From: an uncultured Verrucomicrobiota bacterium
GTDB lineage: Bacteria > Verrucomicrobiota > Kiritimatiellia > Kiritimatiellales > Tichowtungiaceae
Length of the DNA: 64,000 bases
Reading direction: 5' to 3'
Assembly: GCA_903831085.1 (NCBI GenBank)
Contig: CAIKWE010000049.1
Span: forward strand, 1 to 64,000
The translations under genes and the position numbers were made by a program. Below are positions 1-9,964 of the stretch, one piece after another; position 1 is the stretch's first letter, and each line of letters begins with the position of its first letter. The notes under the pieces were generated by a model, which was not told where the DNA came from, searched no databases, and was given only the letters and a program-made list of their open reading frames with translations.

Positions 1-220
1 CAAAATTAATAATAAAAAAAAGCAGTGCTATGTAACTGGCTCTGGCAATTCCTGGTTCGGCGGATTTAACCAAATGGATTTGAAGCCCCGGCTCAGAATA
101 TAGAAACTGCCGATCAGCTTCGTACACTAGACTTTTATATTGCCAGTAAACCCTGTCTGATCCAGCGACGACAGTAATTTTCGCAAAATTATCAAAAGGA
201 TACCGTTGAACTACCTTCAT
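1..220 (-). CDS. Hypothetical protein, N-terminal part (runs off window)
   Basis: An open frame begins with ATG at 220 and stays open to the left edge, giving 73 residues of an incomplete protein. The start is preceded by GGGGGAAGTAG, a reasonable ribosome binding site. The first 55 residues are polar and mixed (begins MKVVQRYPFDNFAKITVV). Residues 60-73 (ASYIALLFFIIN) look like the beginning of a membrane segment. I do not recognise the family. It lies downstream of purN on the same strand, with a decayed stretch between them. A chance open frame is possible, but the start site and the amino-acid composition favour a real gene. Confidence 0.5.
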   Translation of the reverse strand, partial: MKVVQRYPFDNFAKITVVAGSDRVYWQYKSLVYEADRQFLYSEPGLQIHLVKSAEPGIARASYIALLFFIINF

Positions 221-237
221 TCTACTTCCCCCGAACA

Positions 238-457
238 TTACATATTCTTTTTGATACCGCCTGCTCCGGCTCCTCCCACAGGTGCGGGAACGGGGTCAGT
301 CCGATAATTTGACAATTTCTCATCTGGGTTTTTACTCGTTTCCCATCCAGTTCAATGCCGGAAGCATACTGATTGCTCCGTGATTGTCCAACTGCTCAGC
401 CGTTTCTTGTTCAGATAAAAAGCCAGTTGAAATCTTCCAAACATCGGGAAACCTAGG
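238..457 (-). pseudogene. Possible decayed coding remnant with pilin-like C-terminus
   Basis: Directly after the purN stop the minus strand holds an open frame ending at 332 (tail NHGAISMLPALNWMGNE) and a second frame ending with TAA at 238-240 whose translation ends PAPVGGAGAGGIKKNM. Joining the two by a one-base shift near 335-345 gives a continuous protein-like sequence without an N-terminus. The Pro/Ala/Gly-rich end recalls the C-terminus of the pilin-like protein at 59776-60147, but I cannot name a family. The stretch starts with a degenerate TTCCAA...GGAA palindrome at 435-451. It may equally be non-coding. Confidence 0.25.
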
Positions 458-1039
458 TCAGCGGGCGAGATCTTTGGCGATTTTTTGCAGCGCCTCGGGG
501 TAGGCGATGTGCTCCTGAACATGGATACGGTTCATCAAAGTTTCAACAGTATCGCTGGGAAGCACGGGAACTTTGCGCTGAACAATGATCGGGCCGGTAT
601 CGATGCCGCCATCGACAAAATGGACGGTGCATCCGCTTTCTTTGACGCCTGCTTCGAGCGCTTGCCGTCCGGCCTCAAGTCCGGGAAATTTTGGCAGCAG
701 GGAAGGATGGATGTTGATGATGCGCCCGGCGAAGGCGGTCAGCAGTCCAGGTTTGATAATCCGCATAAAACCGGCGAGGACAATGAAGTTGCCGCCATGT
801 TCTTTAATAAGTTCAATGGCGCGCTGTTCGGCCTCGCCGTCGAGTTTTGTTTTGAAGGGGGCGCAGTCGAGGTAAATGGCGGAATGCCCCAGTTTTCGGG
901 CCCGTTCGAGGATGGTCGCGTCTTTGGTGTCGGAGATGACGCAGGCGACGCGGGCGTCGAGGCGTCCGCCGGCGATGGCGTCGGCGATCGCCTGATAGTT
1001 GGAGCCCGATCCCGATCCAAAAATGGCCAGATTCAGCAT
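458..1039 (-). CDS. purN: Phosphoribosylglycinamide formyltransferase
   Basis: This cytosolic enzyme of de novo purine synthesis transfers a formyl group from 10-formyl-tetrahydrofolate to GAR, giving FGAR. The 193-residue protein is full length for PurN. It has the N-terminal loop FGSGSGSN (7-14), the catalytic block INIHPSLLPKFPG with Asn109 and His111, and the signature HFVDGGIDTGPI with Asp147, so the Asn-His-Asp catalytic set is present. The ATG at 1039 follows AGGAAAAGGAAC, a good ribosome binding site. The gene is divergent from dut. A second purine gene, purB, lies far away at 34132, so the purine genes are scattered here. Confidence 0.95.
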   Translation of the reverse strand: MLNLAIFGSGSGSNYQAIADAIAGGRLDARVACVISDTKDATILERARKLGHSAIYLDCAPFKTKLDGEAEQRAIELIKEHGGNFIVLAGFMRIIKPGLLTAFAGRIINIHPSLLPKFPGLEAGRQALEAGVKESGCTVHFVDGGIDTGPIIVQRKVPVLPSDTVETLMNRIHVQEHIAYPEALQKIAKDLAR

Positions 1040-1128
1040 TTGTGAAGTTCCTTTTCCTGTTTTGACTGGATTCGGAGGATAAACCGGATTTTAATCGGCT
1101 GTCCAATCTGTAATCGGTAGAAAGGGAA

Positions 1129-1569
1129 ATGATGAAGCTTTTTATTAAACCGCACAACGAGACCGCCCGCGAATTTTACAAGAACCACGGCCATTTTCAT
1201 GACGGCGACGCCGGCCTTGATTTGTATGTGCTGGAAGACATCACCTTTCAGCCGGGTGAGACCAAGCCGATCAGGCTGGGCATTTCCTGCGAGCCGGAGG
1301 ACGGGCGGGCCTATTATCTGTTCCCGCGTTCGAGTATTTCGAAAACTCCGCTGCGCATGTCCAATTCAATCGGGCTGATCGACGGCGGCTACCGCGGCGA
1401 AATTATGGCGATGTGCGACCACATCAAAAATGAGCCTTATACCGCAGAGAAGGGGCAACGGCTCTTTCAGCTGGTTGCCACCGATAGCTCGCCGATCCAT
1501 TATGAACTGGTGGAAGATCTGTCGGAAACCACACGCGGACACGGCGGCTTCGGAAGTACTGGGGCGTAA
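1129..1569 (+). CDS. dut: dUTP diphosphatase
   Basis: A trimeric-type dUTPase that hydrolyses dUTP to dUMP and pyrophosphate, keeping uracil out of DNA and feeding dTMP synthesis. All five family motifs are present in 146 residues: DAGLDLY (27-33), PRSS (66-69), IGLIDGGYRGE (81-91, with the catalytic Asp), KGQRLFQL (108-115) and the P-loop-like RGHGGFGSTG (136-145). GAAAGGGAA precedes ATG-ATG at 1129. The stop at 1569 is immediately followed by the truncated tRNA-Lys copy, so dut is the last gene outside the tRNA-bounded segment. Confidence 0.93.
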   Translation: MMKLFIKPHNETAREFYKNHGHFHDGDAGLDLYVLEDITFQPGETKPIRLGISCEPEDGRAYYLFPRSSISKTPLRMSNSIGLIDGGYRGEIMAMCDHIKNEPYTAEKGQRLFQLVATDSSPIHYELVEDLSETTRGHGGFGSTGA

Positions 1570-1570
1570 A

Positions 1571-1616
1571 GAGTGAGCCGGCCGGGGCTCGAACCCGGGA
1601 CCCTGTGATTAAAAGT
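1571..1616 (-). repeat. Truncated tRNA-Lys 3' half (att-like direct repeat, left)
   Basis: These 46 bases are identical to 14579-14624, the anticodon-loop-to-3'-end part of the intact tRNA-Lys plus three downstream bases. Only the 3' half is present: the identity stops at the anticodon stem and the sequence then continues into a broken small gene. Identical tRNA 3' fragments in direct orientation are the usual footprint left when a tyrosine recombinase integrates an element at a tRNA anticodon loop. This copy would be the displaced end. Confidence 0.85.
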
Positions 1617-1733
1617 TGCTGGGTCGTCTGCCCGGTTGGCAGTTCAACTTCGATACAGGCCAGATTAGCTTTCGGGCCTGAACTTGGCGTCGCCGGGGAC
1701 TTTCTTGGAATATGAAGCATTCAATTTGAGCAT
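1617..1733 (-). pseudogene. Broken small-protein gene fused to the tRNA fragment
   Basis: A strong ribosome binding site (AAGGAGATCACC) precedes ATG at 1733, and the frame reads MLKLNASYSKKVPGDAKF before stopping at TAA. In the neighbouring frame the sequence continues as ANLACIEVELPTGQTTQQLL and then runs straight into the tRNA-Lys fragment. The gene is therefore frameshifted and cut off at its 3' end exactly at the repeat boundary. From memory this resembles a family of small proteins of about 60 residues seen in some PVC genomes (KVPG...S.HA.VEVEL...TTQQLL), of unknown function. That family link is unverified. Confidence 0.5.
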
Positions 1734-1735
1734 GG

Positions 1736-2057
1736 TGATCTCCTTGGGTTAGTGATGGGAAAAATGAGGAGCTCTGAAAGCAGAGATCCTCGTACACTGT
1801 TTATTCCAAGGGATCGGGAGAGGGTTAAGGCGGGGTGTTTGGAACGGCAGTGCATCGCCTTCACCCGGCGGTTTTTTCGATCGGGGCGGTTACAGACGGG
1901 TGCGGAGCAATCGTCGCGGAAATCAGTCACAGCAAAAACGCAATATGGCACAGTCGTTTGATTGTTGTTTTCGGGGGTGCATCTTACATTTGGAGACAAT
2001 TAGGAATTATTAGGCGGTTTAGCTTCAAGTTGGTAAACAAATCAGGAAGGTAGAAAA
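1736..2057. other. Gene-free stretch inside the island end
   Basis: About 320 bases between the broken small gene and the orphan signal peptide. Short open frames occur on both strands, but none has a ribosome binding site or recognisable sequence, and I see no hairpin terminator or RNA gene. It looks like decayed DNA at the end of the tRNA-bounded segment. Confidence 0.4.
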
Positions 2058-2138
2058 ATGAAAAAGATACAGATCATATTGATGGCTGTGCTTCTGGCGG
2101 CTGTGTCGGGATATTCCGCATCTTCTTCTCTAAGCTAA
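2058..2138 (+). pseudogene. Orphan signal peptide (truncated exported-protein gene)
   Basis: ATG at 2058 follows the ribosome binding site AGGAAGGTAG and encodes 26 residues: a lysine-rich start (MKKIQ), a hydrophobic core (IILMAVLLAAVSG) and a small-residue cleavage region (YSASSSLS), then TAA. This is a complete type I signal peptide with no mature protein. The stop overlaps the 3' end of the convergent hydrolase gene at 2130. The simplest reading is an exported-protein gene truncated when the neighbouring segment was joined here. A tiny secreted peptide is the less likely alternative. Confidence 0.5.
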
Positions 2139-2699
2139 AAGTTTGCGTACTTCGCGGAAGGCGGGATGGGCGGCGTCACGCAACCACTCGAACAGGGCCA
2201 TTTCTGTGGTGAGGATCTCTGCTCCGTGATGACGCATGCGTTCGATGGCCAAATGCTTGTTGTTTGGATTGCGCGATGAGACGGCATCGGCAGTCAGGTA
2301 AACATCAAAGCCTTGGGCCAGCAGTTCCAGCGCGGTCTGAGTTACGCAGATATGCGCTTCGATTCCGCAAAGCACAATTTGCTTTTTTCCGCTCGATTTC
2401 AGCGCCTCAATAAACTTTGGCTCGCCGCAACAGCTGAATGAGCTTTTGGTGATTAAGGGTGCTTCTGTGAGCGAATCGGCAATTTCTTTGCGGGTGGGGC
2501 CCAGTTTGTCCGGCAGTTGTTCTGTTACGAGAACGGGGATGCCGAGCAGTTTGGCGGACTTGGCGAGACGGCAGATATTTTCGAACAATTCCGTGCGGTC
2601 ACACATGGCCTCTGCCAGCTTTCCTTGCACATCAATGACCACAAATAAGCTATCTTTCGCTGTAAGCACAGGAGTTCCTCCATCAAGTTGCCCAACCAT
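2130..2699 (-). CDS. Isochorismatase-fold cysteine hydrolase
   Basis: A 189-residue hydrolase of the isochorismatase/YcaC superfamily, whose members cleave small amides or vinyl ethers such as nicotinamide, carbamoylsarcosine or isochorismate. The substrate here is unknown. The family triad is visible: Asp23 in VVIDVQGKL, Lys85 in LITKSSFS and the nucleophile Cys118 in GIEAHICVTQTALELL. I start at ATG 2699 (MVGQLDGG); an upstream in-frame ATG at 2765 would add 22 hydrophobic residues not expected in the family. The gene is divergent from the DeoR-type regulator and may be under its control. Confidence 0.8.
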   Translation of the reverse strand: MVGQLDGGTPVLTAKDSLFVVIDVQGKLAEAMCDRTELFENICRLAKSAKLLGIPVLVTEQLPDKLGPTRKEIADSLTEAPLITKSSFSCCGEPKFIEALKSSGKKQIVLCGIEAHICVTQTALELLAQGFDVYLTADAVSSRNPNNKHLAIERMRHHGAEILTTEMALFEWLRDAAHPAFREVRKLLA

Positions 2700-2817
2700 A
2701 TGCCACGGCTCGCCACGCCGCAATAAAAAGCAAAAAACAACTTGAAAAAAAGCATAAGGAAGCATACAAGAAAGTATATAGACAGTAATTGCAAAGTAAA
2801 CGGAAGAGGGGTTAATA

Positions 2818-3573
2818 ATGGGTACGACCTTTTCGGAGCGTAAAGAACTGATCCTTGAGGCGCTGGCTGAAGACAGCAGTGTCAGTGTTGCCGACCTCGC
2901 AAAGCAGATGGGCGTCAGTGTGGTAACCGTGCGTACCGATCTTGCCTCGTTGGAGGAGGAGGGTGTCCTCGTTCGTACTCATGGCGGTGCGATGCCTGCG
3001 TTTCACCCGCAAATTCTGGCGCGGATGCGTCAGGACAAAGACCGCAAGGCGGCCATTGCCAAAGCGGCGGCCGAAAAGATTCAGGACGGCGAGACCATTA
3101 TCATCTCTGCCGGCACCACCACGGCGCTGATTGCCAAGTATCTGCTGGGTCGGCGCAATGTGCATATCGTCACCAATAACACACTGCTGCTGACCTATGC
3201 CCGCATGAATCCCCAGTTGCGCGTGACGCTCGTTGGCGGGGAGTTCCGATCCTCGGAAGAGGGCATCGTCGGCCCCATGGCGTTGCAGGCCTTGGATACC
3301 TTCCACGTTTCCAAAGCATTTATCGGCATTGATGGAGCATCCGTTAAACAGGGGTTTACCGCTAACTCCGTCGAAAGCGCTGACCTAGTACGAAAAATGG
3401 CCGAGCAGGCCGACCGGGTTTTTGCCATTTCCGATTCCAGCAAGTTCGGCAAGCCGGGCTTCGCCCGCATTTTGCCGTTCAACGGAGTGGATGCGCTGGT
3501 GACTGATAACGGGTTGAAAAAAGAGTTTGAGGACAAGTTGACCGAAGCCGGCATACGTATTGTGAAGGCATAG
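2818..3573 (+). CDS. DeoR/GlpR-family transcriptional regulator
   Basis: A 251-residue repressor of the DeoR family, which typically senses phosphorylated sugars. The N-terminal winged helix-turn-helix (about 6-57) contains SVADLAKQMGVSVVTVRTDL, and the HGGA motif follows. The C-terminal effector domain has SAGTTT (about 98-103) and IGIDG, both typical of the sugar-phosphate pocket. GAGGGG lies upstream of the start. It stands 19 bases before the dehydrogenase operon and is co-directional, so it probably controls that operon and itself. A sugar-phosphate produced by the kinase at 12339 is a plausible inducer, by inference. Confidence 0.88.
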   Translation: MGTTFSERKELILEALAEDSSVSVADLAKQMGVSVVTVRTDLASLEEEGVLVRTHGGAMPAFHPQILARMRQDKDRKAAIAKAAAEKIQDGETIIISAGTTTALIAKYLLGRRNVHIVTNNTLLLTYARMNPQLRVTLVGGEFRSSEEGIVGPMALQALDTFHVSKAFIGIDGASVKQGFTANSVESADLVRKMAEQADRVFAISDSSKFGKPGFARILPFNGVDALVTDNGLKKEFEDKLTEAGIRIVKA

Positions 3574-3592
3574 GTTCATTAAAGGAGAAATC

Positions 3593-4918
3593 ATGGCCAC
3601 AGAAGTTTTAATGCCCCGGCAGGGTCAGTCCGTTGAATCCTGCCTTATCGTCGGCTGGAAGGTGAAGGAAGGCGACACGGTCAAGGCCGGTCAGCCGCTC
3701 TGCGAAGTGGAAACCGACAAAGCCACGTTTGAAGTTGAGGCTCCTGCCGCTGGCACCGTACTCGGACTTTTCTATGCGGACGGATCTGATGTGCCGGTTC
3801 TAAAAATCATCGCCGCTATTGGCGCACTGGGTGAGGACATTTCCGCACTTCGGCCTGCGGCAGAAGTCGCGGAAACGAAATCTGAAACCGGAAATGTGAA
3901 ACCTGAAATAAAGACGGTTGTTTCAGAAGCGGCCGTTTCAAGTTTCAAGTCTCAGGTTTCGGGTTCATCATCTGGCGTTTCGCCCAGAGCAAAGAATTTA
4001 GCGCAAGCGAAGGGTGTCGATGCGTCGATCTTAATCGGCTCCGGCCCCGAAGGACGCGTGATCGAACGCGATGTGAAGGCCGCACTCGCCGGACAGGCTC
4101 CGCTTTCTCCCGCCGCCAAGGCAAAGATTGCCGCGATTGGCAGTGGTATCGGCGGACGCGTACTGGCATCTGATGTTCAGGCTCCGTCCGCCACGCCTGC
4201 GCTGGCGGCTCCGGAAGTCAATTACAGCGTCGAACAAATGGGTTCGCTGAAAGAAATTCCGGTCAAGGGTGTGCGGAAACTTGTCGCCGCCCGGATGCTT
4301 TCCTCGATGCAGACGACTGCGCAGCTCACGATGCACACCTCGGCGGATGCCCGCGCCGTTCTGGCTGCCCGCAAAAAATTCAAAGACTCGGCGGACAAAG
4401 GCGGAATTACCATCAACGACCTTGTTCTCTACGCGGTTGCGCAAACGCTCGTTAATTTCCCGGAACTTAACGCCTACTGGCTCGGCGAGAAGCTGGTGCA
4501 GTTCGAAAATGTACACCTTGGTTTTGCGGTGGATACGCCGCGCGGCCTGATGGTGCCGGTCATTCGCTTTGCCAATAAACTTTCGCTCGAAGAAATTTCT
4601 ATCGAGGCCAAACGGCTTGGCTCGGCCTGCATCAAGGGTTCGGTTGATCCTGATGCGCTCAAGGGCGGCACATTCACCGTCACCAACCTCGGCGCGGCGG
4701 GAATTGAAATGTTCACGCCGGTGCTCAACGCGCCGGAAGTCGGAATTCTCGGTATTTGTTCGGTACAGCCGAAGCCGGTGATGAAGAAAGACGGCGGCGT
4801 CGACTTCATTCCGCACATGGGACTTTCGATCACCTTTAACCATTGCGCAACCGACGGCGCGCCTGCCGGACGTTTTCTTGCCGCGATGCGTGAAACGCTG
4901 GCGAATCTGAAATTCTAA
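3593..4918 (+). CDS. Dihydrolipoamide acyltransferase, E2 of a 2-oxoacid/acetoin dehydrogenase
   Basis: E2 core of a pyruvate-, acetoin- or branched-chain-type dehydrogenase complex, moving the acyl group from lipoamide to CoA. The 441 residues show a lipoyl domain (1-77) with lipoylated Lys43 in ETDKATFEVEAP, a Pro/Ser-rich linker, a peripheral subunit-binding domain (about 130-165), a second shorter motif of the same kind (about 178-205, GSGIGGRVLASDV), and a catalytic domain with the HxxxDG motif (His417, Asp421). GGAGAAATC precedes the ATG. The linker DNA at 3872-3965 is made of imperfect 8-9-base repeats, and its FKSQVS coding is echoed in murD. E3 follows after 11 bases. Confidence 0.9.
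   Translation: MATEVLMPRQGQSVESCLIVGWKVKEGDTVKAGQPLCEVETDKATFEVEAPAAGTVLGLFYADGSDVPVLKIIAAIGALGEDISALRPAAEVAETKSETGNVKPEIKTVVSEAAVSSFKSQVSGSSSGVSPRAKNLAQAKGVDASILIGSGPEGRVIERDVKAALAGQAPLSPAAKAKIAAIGSGIGGRVLASDVQAPSATPALAAPEVNYSVEQMGSLKEIPVKGVRKLVAARMLSSMQTTAQLTMHTSADARAVLAARKKFKDSADKGGITINDLVLYAVAQTLVNFPELNAYWLGEKLVQFENVHLGFAVDTPRGLMVPVIRFANKLSLEEISIEAKRLGSACIKGSVDPDALKGGTFTVTNLGAAGIEMFTPVLNAPEVGILGICSVQPKPVMKKDGGVDFIPHMGLSITFNHCATDGAPAGRFLAAMRETLANLKF
3872..3965 (+). repeat. Imperfect GAAAyCTGA-type short repeats in the E2 linker
   Basis: The linker-coding DNA consists of loosely repeated 8-9-base words such as GAAATCTGA, GAAACCTGA and their complements (TTTCAAGT, CTCAGGTTTC). The second half encodes SSFKSQVSG. 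A very similar string occurs in murD at 49571-49619 (encoding SDFKSQVSS), so this looks like a dispersed repeat tolerated in-frame in a flexible region. Confidence 0.45.
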
Positions 4919-4929
4919 CGGAGATGATC

Positions 4930-6270
4930 ATGTACGACATTATTATTATCGGCGCGGGTCCCGGCGGCTATGTCATGGCGGAGCGGGCAGGGCATCGCGG
5001 GAAAAAGGTTCTGCTGATCGAAAAAGAGCATCTCGGCGGTGTCTGTCTTAACTGGGGTTGTATCCCGACCAAGACACTGCTCAATTCCGCCAAACATTAT
5101 GTGCATGCCAAGGAAGCGCCAGAGTTTGGTGTAACCACCGGCGAGGTCAAGTTTGACCTGTCCAAGGCGATGGCTTGGAAAACCGAAGTGATCGAAACAC
5201 TTCGTGCCGGCATCGGCTTTATGATGAAGAAGAATAAGGTCACGGTGGTGAACGGCGAAGCGAAGTTTCTCGGCCCGCATAAGGTGAAGGTCGGTGACGA
5301 AGTCTACGAAGGCACGGATGTGGTGATCGCCACCGGTTCGTCGCCGTTTGTTCCGCCGATTCCTGGCGCGAAACAGCCGCATGTGATGACCAGCACCGAA
5401 ATTCTGAGCATTGATAAGATGCCGGAAACGCTGACCGTGATCGGCGGCGGCGTCATCGGCATAGAGTTCGCCAGTTTCTTCAGCAGTCTCGGCGTCAAAG
5501 TGGACGTCATCGAAATGCTCGACGAAATTATTCCTTTCATGGACCGCGCTCAGGCCAAAGAATTTCGCCGTGCGCTGAAAGGCAAAGTGGAGTTCAACCT
5601 TGGATGCAAGGTCACGGCGATTGACGGCCATACCGTCAAGTACACGACCAAAACAGGCGAAGAGAAATCCATCCAAGCCGACGTCGTGCTGATGTCGGTC
5701 GGCCGCGTTCCGAACCTTGGAAACATGGGCTTCGAAGAAGCCGGGCTCGACTTCGACCGTCGCGGCATCAAGGTAGACGAACAGCAGCGCACCAATTTGC
5801 CGAACGTTTACGCCATCGGCGACGTCACCGGCCTATCGCAACTGGCGCATTCTGCGACACGCATGGGCGAAGTGGCGCTCAATACGATCTGCGGTCAGCG
5901 CGATCGTTTTCGTATGAACGCCATTCCGTGGGCGGTTTATTCCATGCCTGAAGTCGCCGGTTGTGGTTTCACTGAAGAGCAGGCGCAGGCCGCCGGTCAT
6001 AAAGTTAAGACCGCATCACTGCCGCTGACGATGAGCGGACGCTTCCTCGCCGAGAACGGTAAGCGCGGCCCCGGCTCCGTCAAAGTCATCAAAGATGCCG
6101 ACACCGATGTGCTGCTTGGCGTTCATATGGTCGGTGCCGGTGTTTCCGAAATGATTTACGGCGCGGCGGTGATGATTGAATCTGAACTGCGGGTGAAAGA
6201 CATCCGCGAAATTGTTTTCCCGCATCCAACCGTCGGCGAAGTGATCCGCGACACCATGTTCCAACTTTAA
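4930..6270 (+). CDS. lpdA: Dihydrolipoamide dehydrogenase, E3
   Basis: The FAD enzyme that reoxidises lipoamide on E2 with NAD+. The 446 residues contain the FAD-binding GAGPGGY (8-14), the redox disulfide GGVCLNWGCIPTK (Cys39, Cys44), the NAD-binding GGGVIGIEFAS and the C-terminal His-Glu pair in FPHPTVGEV (His432, Glu437). I place the start at 4930 because GGAG is correctly spaced there; the ATG at 4924 lies too close to it. It is sandwiched between E2 and E1, so it is dedicated to this complex. No second E3 is visible in the window. Confidence 0.93.
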   Translation: MYDIIIIGAGPGGYVMAERAGHRGKKVLLIEKEHLGGVCLNWGCIPTKTLLNSAKHYVHAKEAPEFGVTTGEVKFDLSKAMAWKTEVIETLRAGIGFMMKKNKVTVVNGEAKFLGPHKVKVGDEVYEGTDVVIATGSSPFVPPIPGAKQPHVMTSTEILSIDKMPETLTVIGGGVIGIEFASFFSSLGVKVDVIEMLDEIIPFMDRAQAKEFRRALKGKVEFNLGCKVTAIDGHTVKYTTKTGEEKSIQADVVLMSVGRVPNLGNMGFEEAGLDFDRRGIKVDEQQRTNLPNVYAIGDVTGLSQLAHSATRMGEVALNTICGQRDRFRMNAIPWAVYSMPEVAGCGFTEEQAQAAGHKVKTASLPLTMSGRFLAENGKRGPGSVKVIKDADTDVLLGVHMVGAGVSEMIYGAAVMIESELRVKDIREIVFPHPTVGEVIRDTMFQL

Positions 6271-6288
6271 ACCCTAAGAGGAGATTCC

Positions 6289-8742
<2,454 letters not shown>

Positions 8743-8746
8743 ACGA

Positions 8747-9964
8747 ATGCAGGAAATCAATAATCACGTCCATTCGACTTACTCGTTCAGCCCTTACACC
8801 CCGGCGGAAATTCCCGCCAAGGCGAAAGAGGCGGGGCTGGGTACGGTCGGAATCATGGATCATGATTCGGTTTCCGGTTGCGAAAAGTTTCTGGATGCGG
8901 CCAAGGCGGTGGGCATTGCTGCTACCGCCGGTTGCGAAATCCGGGTGAACATGGACGGAACGCTGGTGGAAGGTCGTAAGACCAATAACCCGGACGAACC
9001 GAACGTCAGCTATATCGCGTTTCACGGCATTCCGCGCACGCAGTTCAAGGCGGTCGAAAAATTCCTGAAGCCGATTCATAAAGCGCGGATTGCGCGTGAC
9101 CGGAAAGAAGTCGAACTGCTCAACGCGAAGCTGGCGCAACTCGGCGCACCGCAGTTGGATTTCGAAAAAGATGTCATGGCGATTTCCGAAGCGGCCAACG
9201 GCGGATCAATTACCGAGCGCCATATTCTCTATGCGCTTTCGCTGAAACTGATCGCCACGTACGGCAAAGGTCAAAAGCTGATTTCATTTGTCGAAAAGCA
9301 GATGCAGATTCCAATCCCTGAAAAACTGAAAGCGGTTCTGCTGGATTTGAATAACCCACACTACGCTTATGATCTGCTCGGCGTTTTTAAATCCGCACTG
9401 GTTCCGGAGTTTTTCATCCCGTCCGGCAAAGAGGAATGCATCAACGTCCGCGACGCCGTGAAATTTGCCAATGATATCGGCGCGATTCCGGCCTACGCCT
9501 ATCTGGGCGACGTCGGTGAATCGCCGACCGGCGACAAAAAAGCTGAAAAGTTTGAAGACGACTATCTCGACGAATTGGTGCCGGAGTTGAAGAAAATCGG
9601 GTTCAAGGCGATCACCTACATGCCGCCGCGTAATACCAAGCCGCAGCTACTTCGTCTGCAGAAACTCTGTCAGGCCAACGGCCTGATGGAAATTAGTGGC
9701 GTGGACATCAACAGCTCGCGCCAGAGTTTTAACTGCCCGATCCTGCTCGAACCGGGGTTCTATCATCTGACCGACGCGGCCTGGGCGCTGGTCGCGCACG
9801 AAAAGCTGGCGGCCGAAAATCCGAAGCTTGGAATTTTCCATCCGGGGAATCCGCTGGCTGTCCAGCCTTTGGAAAAACGGATAGCAATTTATTCAAACAT
9901 TGGAAAACGCATCGATCACCGAAAGCCCGAAGAGGCGATCAAACTGGCCGGAGAAATAAAATGA
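8747..9964 (+). CDS. PHP-domain metal-dependent hydrolase
   Basis: A 405-residue protein with a PHP domain at the N-terminus: NNHVHSTYSFSPY gives the first metal ligands (His7, His9), and GIMDHDSVSG (about 36-45) the next. Further histidines (AFHGI) and the C-terminal SGVDIN fit a trinuclear metal site. PHP proteins hydrolyse phosphoesters; the substrate here is unknown, but the setting suggests a sugar or nucleotide phosphate. It starts four bases after E1 and overlaps the SDR start (ATGA). Two degenerate copies of the window's palindrome lie near its 3' end (9860-9877, 9892-9907). Confidence 0.75.
   Translation: MQEINNHVHSTYSFSPYTPAEIPAKAKEAGLGTVGIMDHDSVSGCEKFLDAAKAVGIAATAGCEIRVNMDGTLVEGRKTNNPDEPNVSYIAFHGIPRTQFKAVEKFLKPIHKARIARDRKEVELLNAKLAQLGAPQLDFEKDVMAISEAANGGSITERHILYALSLKLIATYGKGQKLISFVEKQMQIPIPEKLKAVLLDLNNPHYAYDLLGVFKSALVPEFFIPSGKEECINVRDAVKFANDIGAIPAYAYLGDVGESPTGDKKAEKFEDDYLDELVPELKKIGFKAITYMPPRNTKPQLLRLQKLCQANGLMEISGVDINSSRQSFNCPILLEPGFYHLTDAAWALVAHEKLAAENPKLGIFHPGNPLAVQPLEKRIAIYSNIGKRIDHRKPEEAIKLAGEIK

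Noticed and set aside
485..1045. Open frame of 186 codons opposite purN
   Set aside because: Antisense shadow of purN in GC-rich DNA, without a ribosome binding site or family resemblance; the same applies to long antisense frames over E1, gpmI, pckG, serA and murE.
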